Positions 43,107 to 51,873 are shown, counted from the stretch's first letter. The stretch: DNA of 64,000 nucleotides from Actinoallomurus liliacearum (GCF_039542035.1 NZ_BAABHJ010000002.1:434001-498000), one strand, 5' to 3'. Made by a program: numbers and translations. The notes: generated from the letters alone by a model not told the origin.

Positions 43107-44063
43107 ATGGAGCTTTTTCCCGCCATACCGTTGGCCGACTGGCAGGATACAAAAGAAACGCTTCACCGATTCGCCCAGGTCGTGGGAAAGATACGACTCG
43201 CGTCGGGCGCCCGGCGCAACCATTGGTGGCACGCACCGTTTCATCTCACCGGACGCGGCCTGACCACCCGGCCGATGGGGCTGATCAACGGCAACCCGAT
43301 CTTCACGATCGACTTCGACTTCATCGCACATGAGCTGATCGTCTCGACGGTGGACGGCAGAAGCGTGTCATTTCCGCTCCCCGGCAAGTCGGTGGCGTCC
43401 TTCTACCGCGAGGTGATGCGAGCACTGACGGCTCTGGACGTCCACGTCGATGTGAACATCCCCCGGCCGTTCGACCTCCCCGACTCCGACCGGCCGTTCG
43501 CCGACGACACCGAGCACACCGCCTACGACCCATCGATGGTGACGCGCTACTGGCAGGTGCTCAGCCAGGTGAATCTCGTCCTTGAGGAGTTCGCCGGGAG
43601 ATATTCCGGCAAGGTCAGCCCGGTGCACCATTTCTGGCATACCTTCGACATCGCCTATACGCGATTCTCCGACCGAGTGATCGATCAGCCTGCCGACGTC
43701 GACCCGGTGACCCGTGAGGCCTATTCCCGCGAAGTGATCAGTTTCGGCTTCTGGTTCGGAGACGACTCGTTCCCCGCACCGGCCTTCTACTCCTACACGG
43801 CGCCCGAGCCCGAAGGCCTGCACGCCGAACCCCTCCAGCCGGCCGCAGCGGGATGGATCGCACAGCGAGGCAGCCACCTGGCCGTCCTGCCCTACGACGA
43901 CGCACGAGCGGAACCCGACCCACGCGCGACGGTACTCGCCTTCTACGAAAGCGCGTATCAGGCCGGTGCCCGACGTGCCGGCTGGGACATCGGCGGGATG
44001 GCCTGTCCTGGCGGCATCACCGACCCTCAGCTGAAGGGGCGCGTGACCAGAAACCGACCCTGA
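43107..44063 (+). CDS. DUF5996 family protein
   Basis: 318 residues of unknown function, recognised by family features such as FPAIPLADWQDTKETLHRFAQVVGKIRL, HWWHAPFHLTGRGLTT and SPVHHFWHTFDIAYTRFS. No signal or membrane segment. The several conserved histidines and tryptophans suggest a metal or cofactor site, but I cannot name an activity. Start: ATG after TTGGAAGGG. The gene uses more A/T-ending codons than its neighbours and is flanked by direct repeats, which suggests recent acquisition. Confidence 0.85.
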   Translation: MELFPAIPLADWQDTKETLHRFAQVVGKIRLASGARRNHWWHAPFHLTGRGLTTRPMGLINGNPIFTIDFDFIAHELIVSTVDGRSVSFPLPGKSVASFYREVMRALTALDVHVDVNIPRPFDLPDSDRPFADDTEHTAYDPSMVTRYWQVLSQVNLVLEEFAGRYSGKVSPVHHFWHTFDIAYTRFSDRVIDQPADVDPVTREAYSREVISFGFWFGDDSFPAPAFYSYTAPEPEGLHAEPLQPAAAGWIAQRGSHLAVLPYDDARAEPDPRATVLAFYESAYQAGARRAGWDIGGMACPGGITDPQLKGRVTRNRP

Positions 44064-44099
44064 CGACCTCGCGATCTCGGGAACCGTGGCTCATCCGGC

Positions 44100-44140
44100 G
44101 AACCGCGACCCGCGGCCGTCACTCGGGATGCCAGTCCGGC
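44100..44140 (+). repeat. Direct repeat flanking the DUF5996 gene, right copy
   Basis: Partner of 42932-42976; covers the last codons and stop of the minus-strand MDMPI-like gene plus ~19 bases beyond it. Identical core of 15 bases. Confidence 0.6.
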
Positions 44141-44745
44141 GACCGCCCGGACGCGCGCAGCACGGCCTCCCACTCGTCGCCCCGGCCCGGCGCCGGCAGG
44201 TGTGGGACCCCGGTGCGCCAGGCGTCCGCGATGACGTCGGGGCGACTGGGCCGGTGGTCCTTGTCGAGCGCGCGGGCCAGGTCCCAGGCGTGCAGGTGCC
44301 ATTCGACGCACACCGCCCCGGCGTAGTCGCCCGCGGTCAGCTTCGTGCCACGGTAGGAGAGGTACGGCTCGTCCCACACGTCGAGCAGCCGGTCGGAGTA
44401 CGCCTCGGCCGAGACGGCGAACGCGACGATGTGGTCCCGCCCCTCGGCGGACGGCAGCACGGCCAGCTCGGCAGCGTTCTGCCGCGACAGCTGACGCATC
44501 ATGAGCGCCGCCGGGGCGTCCTGGGCGAACAGCCGGGACAGCCTGCTGTTCGGCGCGTCGTTGAGGTACTCGTGGAAGTTCTCCGCGACGCAGCGCAGGT
44601 GACCGGCCAGGTCGATGGCCTCCCACTCCTTGCACGGCGTGGGCACGGACCAGTCGGAGAAGTGCGCGGCAAGCTCGCAGATGGCGATGACGCCTTCCCG
44701 GCATGCGCCGAGAAGGTCTCGCCGATCAGGCGGCGTGCGCTCCAA
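44119..44745 (-). CDS. DinB/MDMPI-type mycothiol-associated protein (TIGR03083-like)
   Basis: 208 residues. It has the four-helix DinB/MDMPI pattern: WSVPTPCKEWEAIDLAGHLRCVAENFHEYL and VEWHLHAWDLARALD, whose three histidines (one in each of AGHL, EWHL, LHAW) form the usual metal site. Such proteins are thought to be mycothiol-dependent transferases or isomerases. The start is uncertain: TTG at 44745 follows GGGGGGA; an upstream GTG at 44814 lacks a ribosome site. Confidence 0.75.
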   Translation of the reverse strand: MERTPPDRRDLLGACREGVIAICELAAHFSDWSVPTPCKEWEAIDLAGHLRCVAENFHEYLNDAPNSRLSRLFAQDAPAALMMRQLSRQNAAELAVLPSAEGRDHIVAFAVSAEAYSDRLLDVWDEPYLSYRGTKLTAGDYAGAVCVEWHLHAWDLARALDKDHRPSRPDVIADAWRTGVPHLPAPGRGDEWEAVLRASGRSPDWHPE

Positions 44746-45155
44746 CTGATCCCCCCGGACAGAGCACTTCCTGCTGGCCGCGTCGCCGTGGCCGGGACGG
44801 CCGCTGTTGCCCACGACGACACCTGAGTCGGTAGAGTCTCAAAGTTCATCGGCCCGTGCCACTCCGACCGGGCCGTGTTCACGCTGGTGGGGCACTGCCT
44901 TGTACCCGTTGGACGAAATCCAGCGGCGATTTCATGGACAAGTGGCGACGGCGCGAGCCAATCGCACCGAGGGTCAAGGTCCCCTATCGGCCAGGTCACC
45001 CGGACGTGCCCCAGGGCGGCGCGAGTCTTCGCGCGGCGACCGGTCCGCCCCCGTACCGGTCGGGTCACACCCGTATTCCGTCGACACGCCGCCCGGCGGC
45101 CGCGCCCGAGGTCCGGGCGCGGCGCGAAGCCGGTCACGCGTGGTGGTGCTACGCC
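44746..45155. other. Gene-free stretch of about 410 bases
   Basis: No reading frame here has protein-like composition or homology that I recognise. It contains the upstream region of the MDMPI-like gene and, at 45099-45123, a terminator-like hairpin belonging to the gene that ends at 45156. Confidence 0.5.
45099..45123. terminator. Terminator of the Ala-rich protein gene
   Basis: Perfect 10-bp inverted repeat GCCGCGCCCG and its complement around AGGTC, 33 bases beyond the stop of the minus-strand gene. Confidence 0.6.
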
Positions 45156-45566
45156 TCAGACGTGGGCGGCCGAGGTCGTGCGCACGGCCAGCTTGTGCGC
45201 CTCGCGCAGCGTGCGCAGCCGGTCGACCTCGTGGACGTACGGACGGACGCTCGCCTTGGCCCGTGCCTTGCGGGCGGCGATCTGCGCGGCGCGGCGCTGC
45301 TTGGCGTCGCCGTGCTCGTACACCTTCGGGCCCATCGCCACGCGCTCGGCCGCCTCCGCGGCGAGCAGCGCGGCGTACAGCGCGCGGTCGTAGGCGACCG
45401 CCAGCGGGCGCAGCCGGTCGAGCGGACGGCCCTCGACCTGAGCGGCGTGGAACTCCCGCTCCGCGTCCTGCGCGGCGGCGAGCCGGTCGCGCAGCTCGCC
45501 GGCGAGCTCCTTGTCCGCGGCGTGGTGCTCAGCGACCTCCGGGCTCACCTTGCGACCCAGGACCAT
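45156..45566 (-). CDS. Ala/Arg-rich helical protein, unknown function
   Basis: 136 residues starting MVLGRKVSPEVAEHH after AGGGGAG. Almost entirely predicted helix, with heptad-like Ala/Leu spacing (ELAGELRDRLAAAQDAEREFHAAQ and LYAALLAAEAAERV) and a basic stretch AKQRRAAQIAARKARAKA. No signal or membrane segment. I do not recognise the family. Divergent from a TetR gene across 115 bases with a TTAC-N3-GTAA palindrome, so it may be that regulator's target. Confidence 0.7.
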   Translation of the reverse strand: MVLGRKVSPEVAEHHAADKELAGELRDRLAAAQDAEREFHAAQVEGRPLDRLRPLAVAYDRALYAALLAAEAAERVAMGPKVYEHGDAKQRRAAQIAARKARAKASVRPYVHEVDRLRTLREAHKLAVRTTSAAHV

Positions 45567-45661
45567 GGCGGCTCCCCTTCTCTCCTCGATGCTCTCCGAG
45601 CCAAGGTTAGAGGGTACGGCACCGTGACACGCAGTCGGGATACTCTTCCGGGCGACCGCCT

Positions 45662-45672
45662 TTACGCAGTAA
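45662..45672. promoter_or_regulatory. Candidate TetR operator TTAC-GCA-GTAA
   Basis: An odd-centred palindrome ten bases before the TetR ATG in the short divergent region. Confidence 0.35.
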
Positions 45673-45681
45673 GGTGCGATC

Positions 45682-46221
45682 ATGTCGCAGCGGGAACCGC
45701 TCACGCGCGAGCGCATCATCGAGACCGCGCTCCACCTCATCGACGGTCAGGGCCTGGGCCGGCTGACCATGCGCCGCCTCGGCGACTCGCTGCAGGTCGA
45801 GGCGATGGCGATCTACCACCACCTCCCGCACGGCAAGGAACAGCTCCTCGAGCAGCTCATCGCCCACGTCGCGGCGCTGCCGGTGCCGCCCGGCGACGGC
45901 GACCCCCGCGAGCGGCTGCGTGCCTGGGCCCACGCCTACCGGGGCCGGCTGCTCGAGCACGTCGGCGTGATGCCCCTCATCGTCACCCGCCGCAATCCGG
46001 GGGCACTCACGGCGACCACGCTCTCCGTACGGGAACTGCTGCGCGCCGCCGGCCTGCCGGAGGCGGAGGCGGCCGTCGGCGCGCACGTCCTGCTCGGCTA
46101 CCTGCTCGGCGCGGTCGCCCTGGAGGCCCGCGAGCAGGCCACCGGGACGACGCCCGGCGACGTGGACCAGGACGGACGGTTCACCGCGGGCCTCGACCGC
46201 GTCCTCGCCGGCTTGGTCTAA
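45682..46221 (+). CDS. TetR-family regulator
   Basis: 179 residues. HTH in REPLTRERIIETALHLIDGQGLGRLTMRRLGDSLQVEAMAIYHHLPHGKEQLLEQL, the arrangement typical of the tetracycline-repressor-like subgroup (VEAMAIYHHL). The C-terminal domain (ERLRAWAHAYRGRLLEHVG ... LGYLLGAVALEA) would bind ligand. Neighbours are the Ala-rich gene (divergent) and the MpaB-like oxygenase 225 bases downstream. Confidence 0.9.
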   Translation: MSQREPLTRERIIETALHLIDGQGLGRLTMRRLGDSLQVEAMAIYHHLPHGKEQLLEQLIAHVAALPVPPGDGDPRERLRAWAHAYRGRLLEHVGVMPLIVTRRNPGALTATTLSVRELLRAAGLPEAEAAVGAHVLLGYLLGAVALEAREQATGTTPGDVDQDGRFTAGLDRVLAGLV

Positions 46222-46446
46222 GAACCGGACGGCGCACCGCCGGAGTCTCACCGCGGGCCTCCGCCGTCCGGGCCTCCCACCACGCGGGTCTTTCACGCCG
46301 CGCGTCTCTCACACCCCGGTCTGCCGCGCCGGGTCTTCCCCGCCATGGCCGGCTCCCGTGGCACGGCCCTTGCCGTGGGGGCGGCCGTCTCCCGTACGAT
46401 CATGGAGTCCGAATCCGGTAATCACCCCCTTATACGGAGATTCGGG

Positions 46447-47313
46447 ATGGCCCGCTATACCCGTCTACGGCAACTCCAGGCCCTCGACCCCGAGCGCGAC
46501 TACCAGGACATCTATCGGATCAGCGCCGAGTACGAGTTCCCGTGGGACCTCCAGCGGTCCCTGGAACTCGCACTCTTCCGTACGTACGCGGTCCCGTCGA
46601 TCGGCGGACTGCTCGACCGGACCGGGGAGTTCGCCCGGCACGGACAGAAGCGCTACGACGACACCGTGGTCCTGCTGTACGAGATGACGCAGGACGGCGG
46701 TCTGGACTCCGAACGCGGCCGTGCCGCCATCCGCCGCATGAACCGCATGCACGGCCGATACTCGATCACCAATGACGACTTCCTGTACGTCCTGTCGACG
46801 TTCGTGGTCATCCCGGTCCGCTGGATGGCGGACTACGGCTGGCGGCCGTACAGCAGGCACGAGGTACGGGCGACGGTCAACACGTTCCGTCACATCGGCC
46901 GGCTCATGGGGCTGAAGGAGATCCCGGCGACCTACGAGGAGTTCGCCGAGTTCCTCGACCGGTACGAGCGCAAGAACTACGCCTACACCCCCGAGAACCA
47001 TCGCGTGGCGGAGGCGACGATCGCCATCTTCGAGGGCTGGTTCCCCCGGTTCCTGCGCCCGCTCGCCCGCAAGGGCGTCCTCGCGTTGACCGACGCGCCG
47101 CTGCGCCAGGCCCTGGGCCTGCCGCGGGCACCGCGGATCATGGAGATCGGCGCGCACCGGGCCCTCAAGGCGCGGGCGCTCGCCGTACGGCTGCTGCCCC
47201 CGCGCCCGTCGTCCCGGCCGAAGAAGCCGTCCACGCGCTCCTACCCCGACGGCTACTCCCTCCGGGACATCGGCCCCGAGTGGGTGAACGACCTCGGCCT
47301 CCGGACCGACTGA
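46447..47313 (+). CDS. MpaB-like oxygenase (DUF2236/Lcp-type fold)
   Basis: 288 residues, all-helical, with the MpaB/latex-clearing-protein-like core: LELALFRTYAVPSIGGLLDRTGEFARHGQKRYDDT, MNRMHGRYSITNDDFLYVLSTFV (likely axial His region) and the conserved arginines around PVRWMADYGWRP. The family includes haem-dependent oxygenases. I place the start at the ATG after CGGAGA; ATGs further upstream (46402, 46345) are in frame but unsupported. The substrate is unknown. Confidence 0.8.
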   Translation: MARYTRLRQLQALDPERDYQDIYRISAEYEFPWDLQRSLELALFRTYAVPSIGGLLDRTGEFARHGQKRYDDTVVLLYEMTQDGGLDSERGRAAIRRMNRMHGRYSITNDDFLYVLSTFVVIPVRWMADYGWRPYSRHEVRATVNTFRHIGRLMGLKEIPATYEEFAEFLDRYERKNYAYTPENHRVAEATIAIFEGWFPRFLRPLARKGVLALTDAPLRQALGLPRAPRIMEIGAHRALKARALAVRLLPPRPSSRPKKPSTRSYPDGYSLRDIGPEWVNDLGLRTD

Positions 47314-47318
47314 GGCCG

Positions 47319-47342
47319 CCCCACGTGGGCCGCGACGTGGGG
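47319..47342. terminator. Terminator after the MpaB-like gene
   Basis: Perfect 8-bp inverted repeat CCCCACGT/ACGTGGGG with an 8-base loop, six bases after the stop codon. Confidence 0.65.
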
Positions 47343-47429
47343 ACGGTGGTCACGGGGACAGATCGTTGTCTGTACTGAGAGTTGTTCTTTGGCCGATTTG
47401 GATGCGGGTACGGACCGATAAGCCGTAAA

Positions 47430-47443
47430 GTGATCTCTGTCAC
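47430..47443. promoter_or_regulatory. Crp-type site upstream of the DUF5999 gene
   Basis: GTGATCTCTGTCAC fits the Streptomyces Crp pattern GTG-N6-GnCAC and is a GTGA-N6-TCAC palindrome. It is 136 bases before the DUF5999 start. No Crp gene is in the window. Confidence 0.4.
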
Positions 47444-47578
47444 GAGGAGTCACTGGGGCCTTCGGAAAACCGCCCACCCGGGCCATATCGGCGCGCGGGC
47501 GAACCGCAGCACACTCGAAGACGTCTTAGTGACATGAGGCAACCGCACCTACGAGTAGTCGAGACCGGAGGCACGCAG

Positions 47579-47782
47579 ATGTGCCCGCACGAGCCGCCAT
47601 GCCCCTCGGCGACCGCACCCGACCGTGAGGCCGCTCGCACCATCACCTGCCACCCCGAGCAGGGATGGAGTCTGCTCTGCAACGGGGTCCTGCTGTTCGA
47701 GGACACCGGCGAACTGCTCCCTGACGGGGGGATCATCGCACCGCACCGCCCGACCGACGTTCCGGCTCACACGGCGGCGTGA
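47579..47782 (+). CDS. DUF5999 family small protein
   Basis: 67 residues starting MCPHEPPCPSA after GGAGG; the highly conserved block HPEQGWSLLCNGVLLFEDTGELLPDG identifies DUF5999, common in streptomycetes and relatives. The early Cys-x5-Cys with a histidine and a later cysteine could form a metal site. Function unknown. An in-frame ATG 45 bases upstream is less likely, as family members begin at MC. Confidence 0.85.
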   Translation: MCPHEPPCPSATAPDREAARTITCHPEQGWSLLCNGVLLFEDTGELLPDGGIIAPHRPTDVPAHTAA

Positions 47783-47833
47783 CGCGTTTCTCTTCGGGGG
47801 ATCAGTCCGAAATGACCATCGACCCGGGGGATA

Positions 47834-48436
47834 TCAGCGCGACCCGGTGCTCCACCGGCGCAGCCACTCCCCCACCACCGCCCCCACCGCGGCGGGCCTC
47901 TTGGCCAGATCGTGCCGTTCTCCCGGCAGGACCTGGACACAGGTCGCATCCGCGGGGTCCGGGACACCGAACGGATCACGGTCGCCGTTGACGACCAGGA
48001 CCTCCACGCCCGCGGCTCTCAGCTCGTCCGCGCGCGAACGTTCGGGTCTGCCGGGGGGATGCAGCGGAAACGCCAGCGCGATCACTCCGCGCGCGCCGGC
48101 CTTCAGCGCCGTACGGCAGGCGACCCGCGCCCCGTTACTCCGCCCGCACTGAATCAGCGGCACGTCGGGGAACCTCTCCCGGAGCGCGGCGATCACCGTG
48201 AGCCAGGCCTCGTCCTGCCGGGGAGCGGAACCGGGCGCCCGCCGTCCCGCACGGCGGAACGGCTGCAGCACGCGCGCCACGGCCCCACCGAGCGCGAGCG
48301 CCTCCTCACGGACGGCCAGCAGGTCAGGAGCGTCAACACCGCCGTTCGACCCGTGGGTAAGGACCAGGAGGAACGCCGGATCGGCCGGCTCGTCCAGCGT
48401 CACCTCGGCCGGCCCCTGCGGGGTCGCGATGTCCAT
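47834..48436 (-). CDS. Alpha/beta hydrolase, KANL3/Tex30-like
   Basis: 200 residues. LLVLTHGSNGGVDAPDL (oxyanion strand), nucleophile Ser in QCGRSNGARVAC (~106), acid in VVNGDRDPFGVPD and a late histidine in PGERHDLAKRP complete a catalytic triad in the usual order. Substrate unknown. It is convergent with the DUF5999 gene and divergent from the ferritin-VIT1 gene. Confidence 0.85.
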   Translation of the reverse strand: MDIATPQGPAEVTLDEPADPAFLLVLTHGSNGGVDAPDLLAVREEALALGGAVARVLQPFRRAGRRAPGSAPRQDEAWLTVIAALRERFPDVPLIQCGRSNGARVACRTALKAGARGVIALAFPLHPPGRPERSRADELRAAGVEVLVVNGDRDPFGVPDPADATCVQVLPGERHDLAKRPAAVGAVVGEWLRRWSTGSR

Positions 48437-48561
48437 GCGAAAACCGTACTCCGCGGCCGACCGGCCCCCGTCACGGAGGGTGTCGCGCGGCAGGCTCGAG
48501 GAATGACTTTTCGGTCGCGGCAGGTTGTGATTATGGATACGACACGGTCTTGAGGAGCACG

Positions 48562-49689
48562 ATGGGGAACACCGCCGATCGGCAGAAGGTCAAACGCTGG
48601 CAGGAGCTCCTCGCCAGTGAGCGGGACGCCGCGGCGTTGTACTCCAGCCTCGCGGTCGCCGAGGACGGCGAACGGCGCGAGATCCTGGAGGAGCTGGCGA
48701 GCGTCGAACTCAAGCACGCGGCGCACTGGGAGGGGAAGCTGCGCGCGGCCGGGGCGGAGGTGCCCACGCCCGGACCGCCCAGCATGCGCACCCGGATGCT
48801 CGCGACGGCGGCGCGGCGGCTCTCCCCGCGCGCGGTCCTGCCGATGATCGAGCGCGCCGAACGCTCGGACGCGGGGATCTACGACCGCGACCCGGACGCC
48901 GCCCCGGGGATGGCCGACGACGAACGCGGTCACGCGCGCGTGCTCGCCAAGCTCATCGACGGCGGCAAGCCCGAACCGCGCGTGCAGATCTCGCGCCGGG
49001 AGGGCTGGCACCGTACGGACCGCTCAGGGGCGCTGCGGGCCGGCGTGTTCGGGGTGAGCGACGGCCTGGTGTCGAACACCGCCCTGGTCATGGGCTTCGC
49101 GGGATCCGGATCGTCCCGTACCGCGATCCTGCTGGCGGGGATCGCCGGACTGCTGGCCGGCGCGTTCTCCATGGCGGCCGGGGAGTACGTCTCCATGTCC
49201 AGCCAGCGGGAGATGTTCGAGCGGGAGCTTGCGCTGGAGGCGCAGGAGCTGGAGGAGACCCCGGAGGAGGAGCACGCCGAGCTGGTCCTGCTCTACCGCG
49301 CCAAGGGCCTGGACCGCGCCGACGCCGAACGCCTCGCCGACCGGATCATGAGCGACAAGAAGGTCGCGCTCGACACGCTCGCGCGGGAGGAGCTCGGCCT
49401 GGACCCGGACGAGCTGGGCTCTCCGTGGAGCGCGGCGGGCTCCAGCCTGCTCGCGTTCGCGCTGGGCGCGTTCGTCGTGGTCCTGCCCTACCTGATCACC
49501 GGCGGCGCCGTCGCGCTGCTGACCGCGATCGGGCTCGCGATCCTGGCGCTGTTCGGCGTCGGCGCGGGCATCGGCGTGCTGAACGGGCGGCCGGCCGTGC
49601 GCTCGGGCCTTCGCCAGGTCGTCGTCGGTGGCGTCGCCGCCGCGGTGACGTTCGGGGTGGGCCACCTGATCGGCACCTCCGTGTCCTGA
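48562..49689 (+). CDS. Ferritin-like/VIT1 iron transporter (MbfA type)
   Basis: 375 residues. An N-terminal ferritin-like domain (WQELLASERDAAALYSSLAVAED, LEELASVELKHAAHWE, and DDERGHARVLAKL) holds Glu and His iron ligands; from ~145 a VIT1/CCC1 domain (LRAGVFGVSDGLVSNTALVMGFAG, AGAFSMAAGEYVSMSSQREMFERE) has five helices. The same combination in the rhizobial protein MbfA exports iron. ATG chosen after GAGGAG. No iron-box operator is obvious. Confidence 0.88.
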   Translation: MGNTADRQKVKRWQELLASERDAAALYSSLAVAEDGERREILEELASVELKHAAHWEGKLRAAGAEVPTPGPPSMRTRMLATAARRLSPRAVLPMIERAERSDAGIYDRDPDAAPGMADDERGHARVLAKLIDGGKPEPRVQISRREGWHRTDRSGALRAGVFGVSDGLVSNTALVMGFAGSGSSRTAILLAGIAGLLAGAFSMAAGEYVSMSSQREMFERELALEAQELEETPEEEHAELVLLYRAKGLDRADAERLADRIMSDKKVALDTLAREELGLDPDELGSPWSAAGSSLLAFALGAFVVVLPYLITGGAVALLTAIGLAILALFGVGAGIGVLNGRPAVRSGLRQVVVGGVAAAVTFGVGHLIGTSVS

Positions 49690-49732
49690 TCCCGGCGCGC
49701 GTGGCGGTGCGCCGCTCGGGAAGAATCGGATC

Positions 49733-50161
49733 ATGGCCGAGACCATGAGCGAAGAAGAGTGGCACGAGTTCGTGTCGACCGGTACCCGTACCGGCAAGGC
49801 GGCCGTCGTGAAGGAGGACGGCACACCGCACGTCACGCCGATCTGGTTCCTTCTGGACGGGAACGACCTGGTCTTCACGACGGCGGCTTCGGGGATCAAG
49901 GGCAAGGCGCTGCGCCGTGACCCCCGGATCTCGTTCTGCGTCGACGACGAGACCCCGCCGTACTCCTTCGTCTCGCTGTGGGGCGAGGCGTCCCTGTCGG
50001 ACGATCCCGACGGACTGCTCCGCTGGGCGACCGCGCTCGGCCGCCGCTACATGGGCGCCGACCGCGCCGAGGCGTACGGCGCCCGCAACGCGGTGCCCGG
50101 CGAGCTCCTCGTCCGGGTCCGGATCACCAAGGTCATCGCCCAGCGCGACATCGCAGACTGA
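49733..50161 (+). CDS. PPOX-class F420-dependent oxidoreductase
   Basis: 142 residues with the split-barrel flavin/F420-binding fold: GKAAVVKEDGTPHVTPIWFLLDG, VFTTAASGIKGKALRRDPRISFCVDDETPPYSFV, and a C-terminal VRVRITKVIA strand. This fits the F420-using PPOX group of actinomycetes. It follows the VIT1 gene after 43 bases on the same strand, possibly co-transcribed. Confidence 0.85.
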   Translation: MAETMSEEEWHEFVSTGTRTGKAAVVKEDGTPHVTPIWFLLDGNDLVFTTAASGIKGKALRRDPRISFCVDDETPPYSFVSLWGEASLSDDPDGLLRWATALGRRYMGADRAEAYGARNAVPGELLVRVRITKVIAQRDIAD

Positions 50162-50248
50162 CCGGCGCTCGGTCGCGCCGGGCGAGCGCCCTTGCCGAGT
50201 GCCGCCAGGGTGACGTCGCGGCGTGACGGCCGCGCGCGGGGCCCTCGG

Positions 50249-51379
50249 TCAGTCGGCCGCGGGCCACTCCGGAGGCAGGACGGGGATGTCGGAGCCCATG
50301 GCCTGGCGGAGGCGCTCGGCGAAACTGTCCTGCAGCGCGCGGCCCCACGGATAGGCGGCCGGCACCCGTACGGTGTTCTCGAGCACGTCGTAGGCCTCGG
50401 CGGGCAGGCCGTCCGGGCCGTGGGCGTAGCGGGCGGCGATCACGGTGTACATGTGGTCGAGCGCGCCGAACACCTCGCCGGTGAGCATGGGCAGCGTGCC
50501 GGCGCGCAGGGCGGCCTCCACCTCGCCCTCCCACCAGGCGTCCTCCTCCCCGTCGGCGGCGAACGTACGGCGCAGCCGGGCCCGTACGTGCTCGCCGAGG
50601 GCCGGATCGTCGAGGCCGCGCCGCCAGATCTCCTGGGCGGCGTCGTCCCGGCCGCGCAGCGGAAGCGTCCGGGCGAGCAGCTCGATGGCGAGCGGTACGA
50701 CCTCCGGGTCGGCGTCCTCACCCGGCGTCACGCTGCCGAAGGCGTGGATCGCCTGCTCCAGGTGGGCGATGCCCAGGCTGACCGCGAGCCGGGCGTGCGC
50801 CTGCGGGTCGTGGCCCCGGTCGACGAGGTCCAGCGCGCCGGCGAGGATCCGCTGGGCGCGCGCGGGCTCGCCCCAGTCGATCAGGCGGAGCGCCAGGTCG
50901 TGGGCGGCGACGGGGGCGTACTCCTCGTCGCCGGTGGCGATGGCCAGCTCCCACCACTCGGACGCCTGCCGGGCGTCGCCCTCCTCGTCGGCGATCTGGG
51001 CGAGCGCGAGGTACGCGGGCGGCAGGTAGGCGCGGTTGCCGAAGTCGACGACGGCGCGCCAGGCGTCACGGGCCTGGTCGCGCTCGCCGGCCCGCTGCCA
51101 GGACAGCGCGAGGTGGTACGCGGCGCGCGGGCCGTACTCCGGGTCCCGGGTCGCGATCGCGAGCCGATCGGCCTCCCGGGCGCCCTCGTCGTCGCCGCGT
51201 CCTTCCAGCACCACCGCCAGGCCCAGCGCCGCCTGCGCCCGCTCGGCCGTGTCACCGGTCTCCAGCACCCGGCGGAACAGCTCCGCGGCGCGGTCCAGAT
51301 CACCGCTCTCGGCGTGGTTGCGGGCCTCCTCGAGGGAGGTCGACGGGTCGGCCGTCGCCTCGTCGGGCGTCGTGCTCAT
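50249..51379 (-). CDS. Tetratricopeptide-repeat protein
   Basis: 376 residues. About six TPR-like helical pairs run through residues ~12-230 (ARNHAESGDLDRAAELFRRVLE, AALGLAVVLEGRGDDEGARE, AAYHLALSWQRAGERDQARD, AYLALAQIADEEGDARQASE, AAHDLALRLIDWGEPARAQ), followed by an acidic ~140-residue C-terminal region. Probably a cytoplasmic scaffold; partner unknown. ATG after GGAGGGATCG; the frame is open upstream into the degenerate repeats but that part is not protein-like. Confidence 0.85.
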   Translation of the reverse strand: MSTTPDEATADPSTSLEEARNHAESGDLDRAAELFRRVLETGDTAERAQAALGLAVVLEGRGDDEGAREADRLAIATRDPEYGPRAAYHLALSWQRAGERDQARDAWRAVVDFGNRAYLPPAYLALAQIADEEGDARQASEWWELAIATGDEEYAPVAAHDLALRLIDWGEPARAQRILAGALDLVDRGHDPQAHARLAVSLGIAHLEQAIHAFGSVTPGEDADPEVVPLAIELLARTLPLRGRDDAAQEIWRRGLDDPALGEHVRARLRRTFAADGEEDAWWEGEVEAALRAGTLPMLTGEVFGALDHMYTVIAARYAHGPDGLPAEAYDVLENTVRVPAAYPWGRALQDSFAERLRQAMGSDIPVLPPEWPAAD

Positions 51380-51852
51380 CGATCCCTCCGATCGCACGAC
51401 GGCCCATCGGCCGGGAACCTTGGTGATGCCTCGTCGCTCGCACTCATCTCCGTGCCTTGGGGGTAGGCGCTGGCCGTGTGGGGACGAGCCTAACCGGGCG
51501 GGGGCCGCTCCGTCCCGTCTCACCGCCGGTGTCGGCCACTCGGGCGGCGGCAGGTGGGGAGGCGAACCGAACGCTCGGCGATCACGGGCACAATCAGGAC
51601 GAATCGCCTCGCGTCGCTCGCGCCTCCGACCCTTGTCCGAGCGGCCCGTCCGACACCGACTCTCGCGGTCACGTCCCGCTGGGCCAGGGCGACGACGCGG
51701 TCTCCGCGTCCCGTCCGCCGGGGCCGGAGGTGGGCAGCGGACTACTACGCGAGCAAGGCGAGCCGAATGCTCGGCTATCGCGGGTACGGACCGGGAGGAG
51801 TCACCTCGCACCGCCCGCCGGATCGGCCCTTCACCGAGCGGTCCGTCCGGCG
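51380..51852. other. Gene-free stretch made of degenerate repeats
   Basis: 473 bases without a credible gene. It contains a ~115-bp segment that is a diverged copy of the beta-lactamase gene's 3' end and downstream DNA, and a possible third, more decayed copy near 51396-51470. It also holds the TPR gene's upstream region. Confidence 0.6.
51561..51675 (+). repeat. Degenerate repeat, copy 1
   Basis: Starts GGCGAACCGAACGCTCGGC and ends CTCTCGCGGTCACGTC. It aligns along its length with copy 2 with a few small gaps. Confidence 0.65.
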
Positions 51853-51873
51853 TCAGCTCTCGCGCGTCACGTC
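51757..51873 (+). repeat. Degenerate repeat, copy 2
   Basis: Starts GGCGAGCCGAATGCTCGGC and ends CTCTCGCGCGTCACGTC. Its right end is the last seven codons (LDVTRES) of the beta-lactamase gene and its stop. Confidence 0.65.

Noticed and set aside
44856..46421. Long plus-strand frame across the Ala-rich and TetR genes
   Set aside because: Arg/Pro/Ala-rich shadow spanning two genes in other frames.
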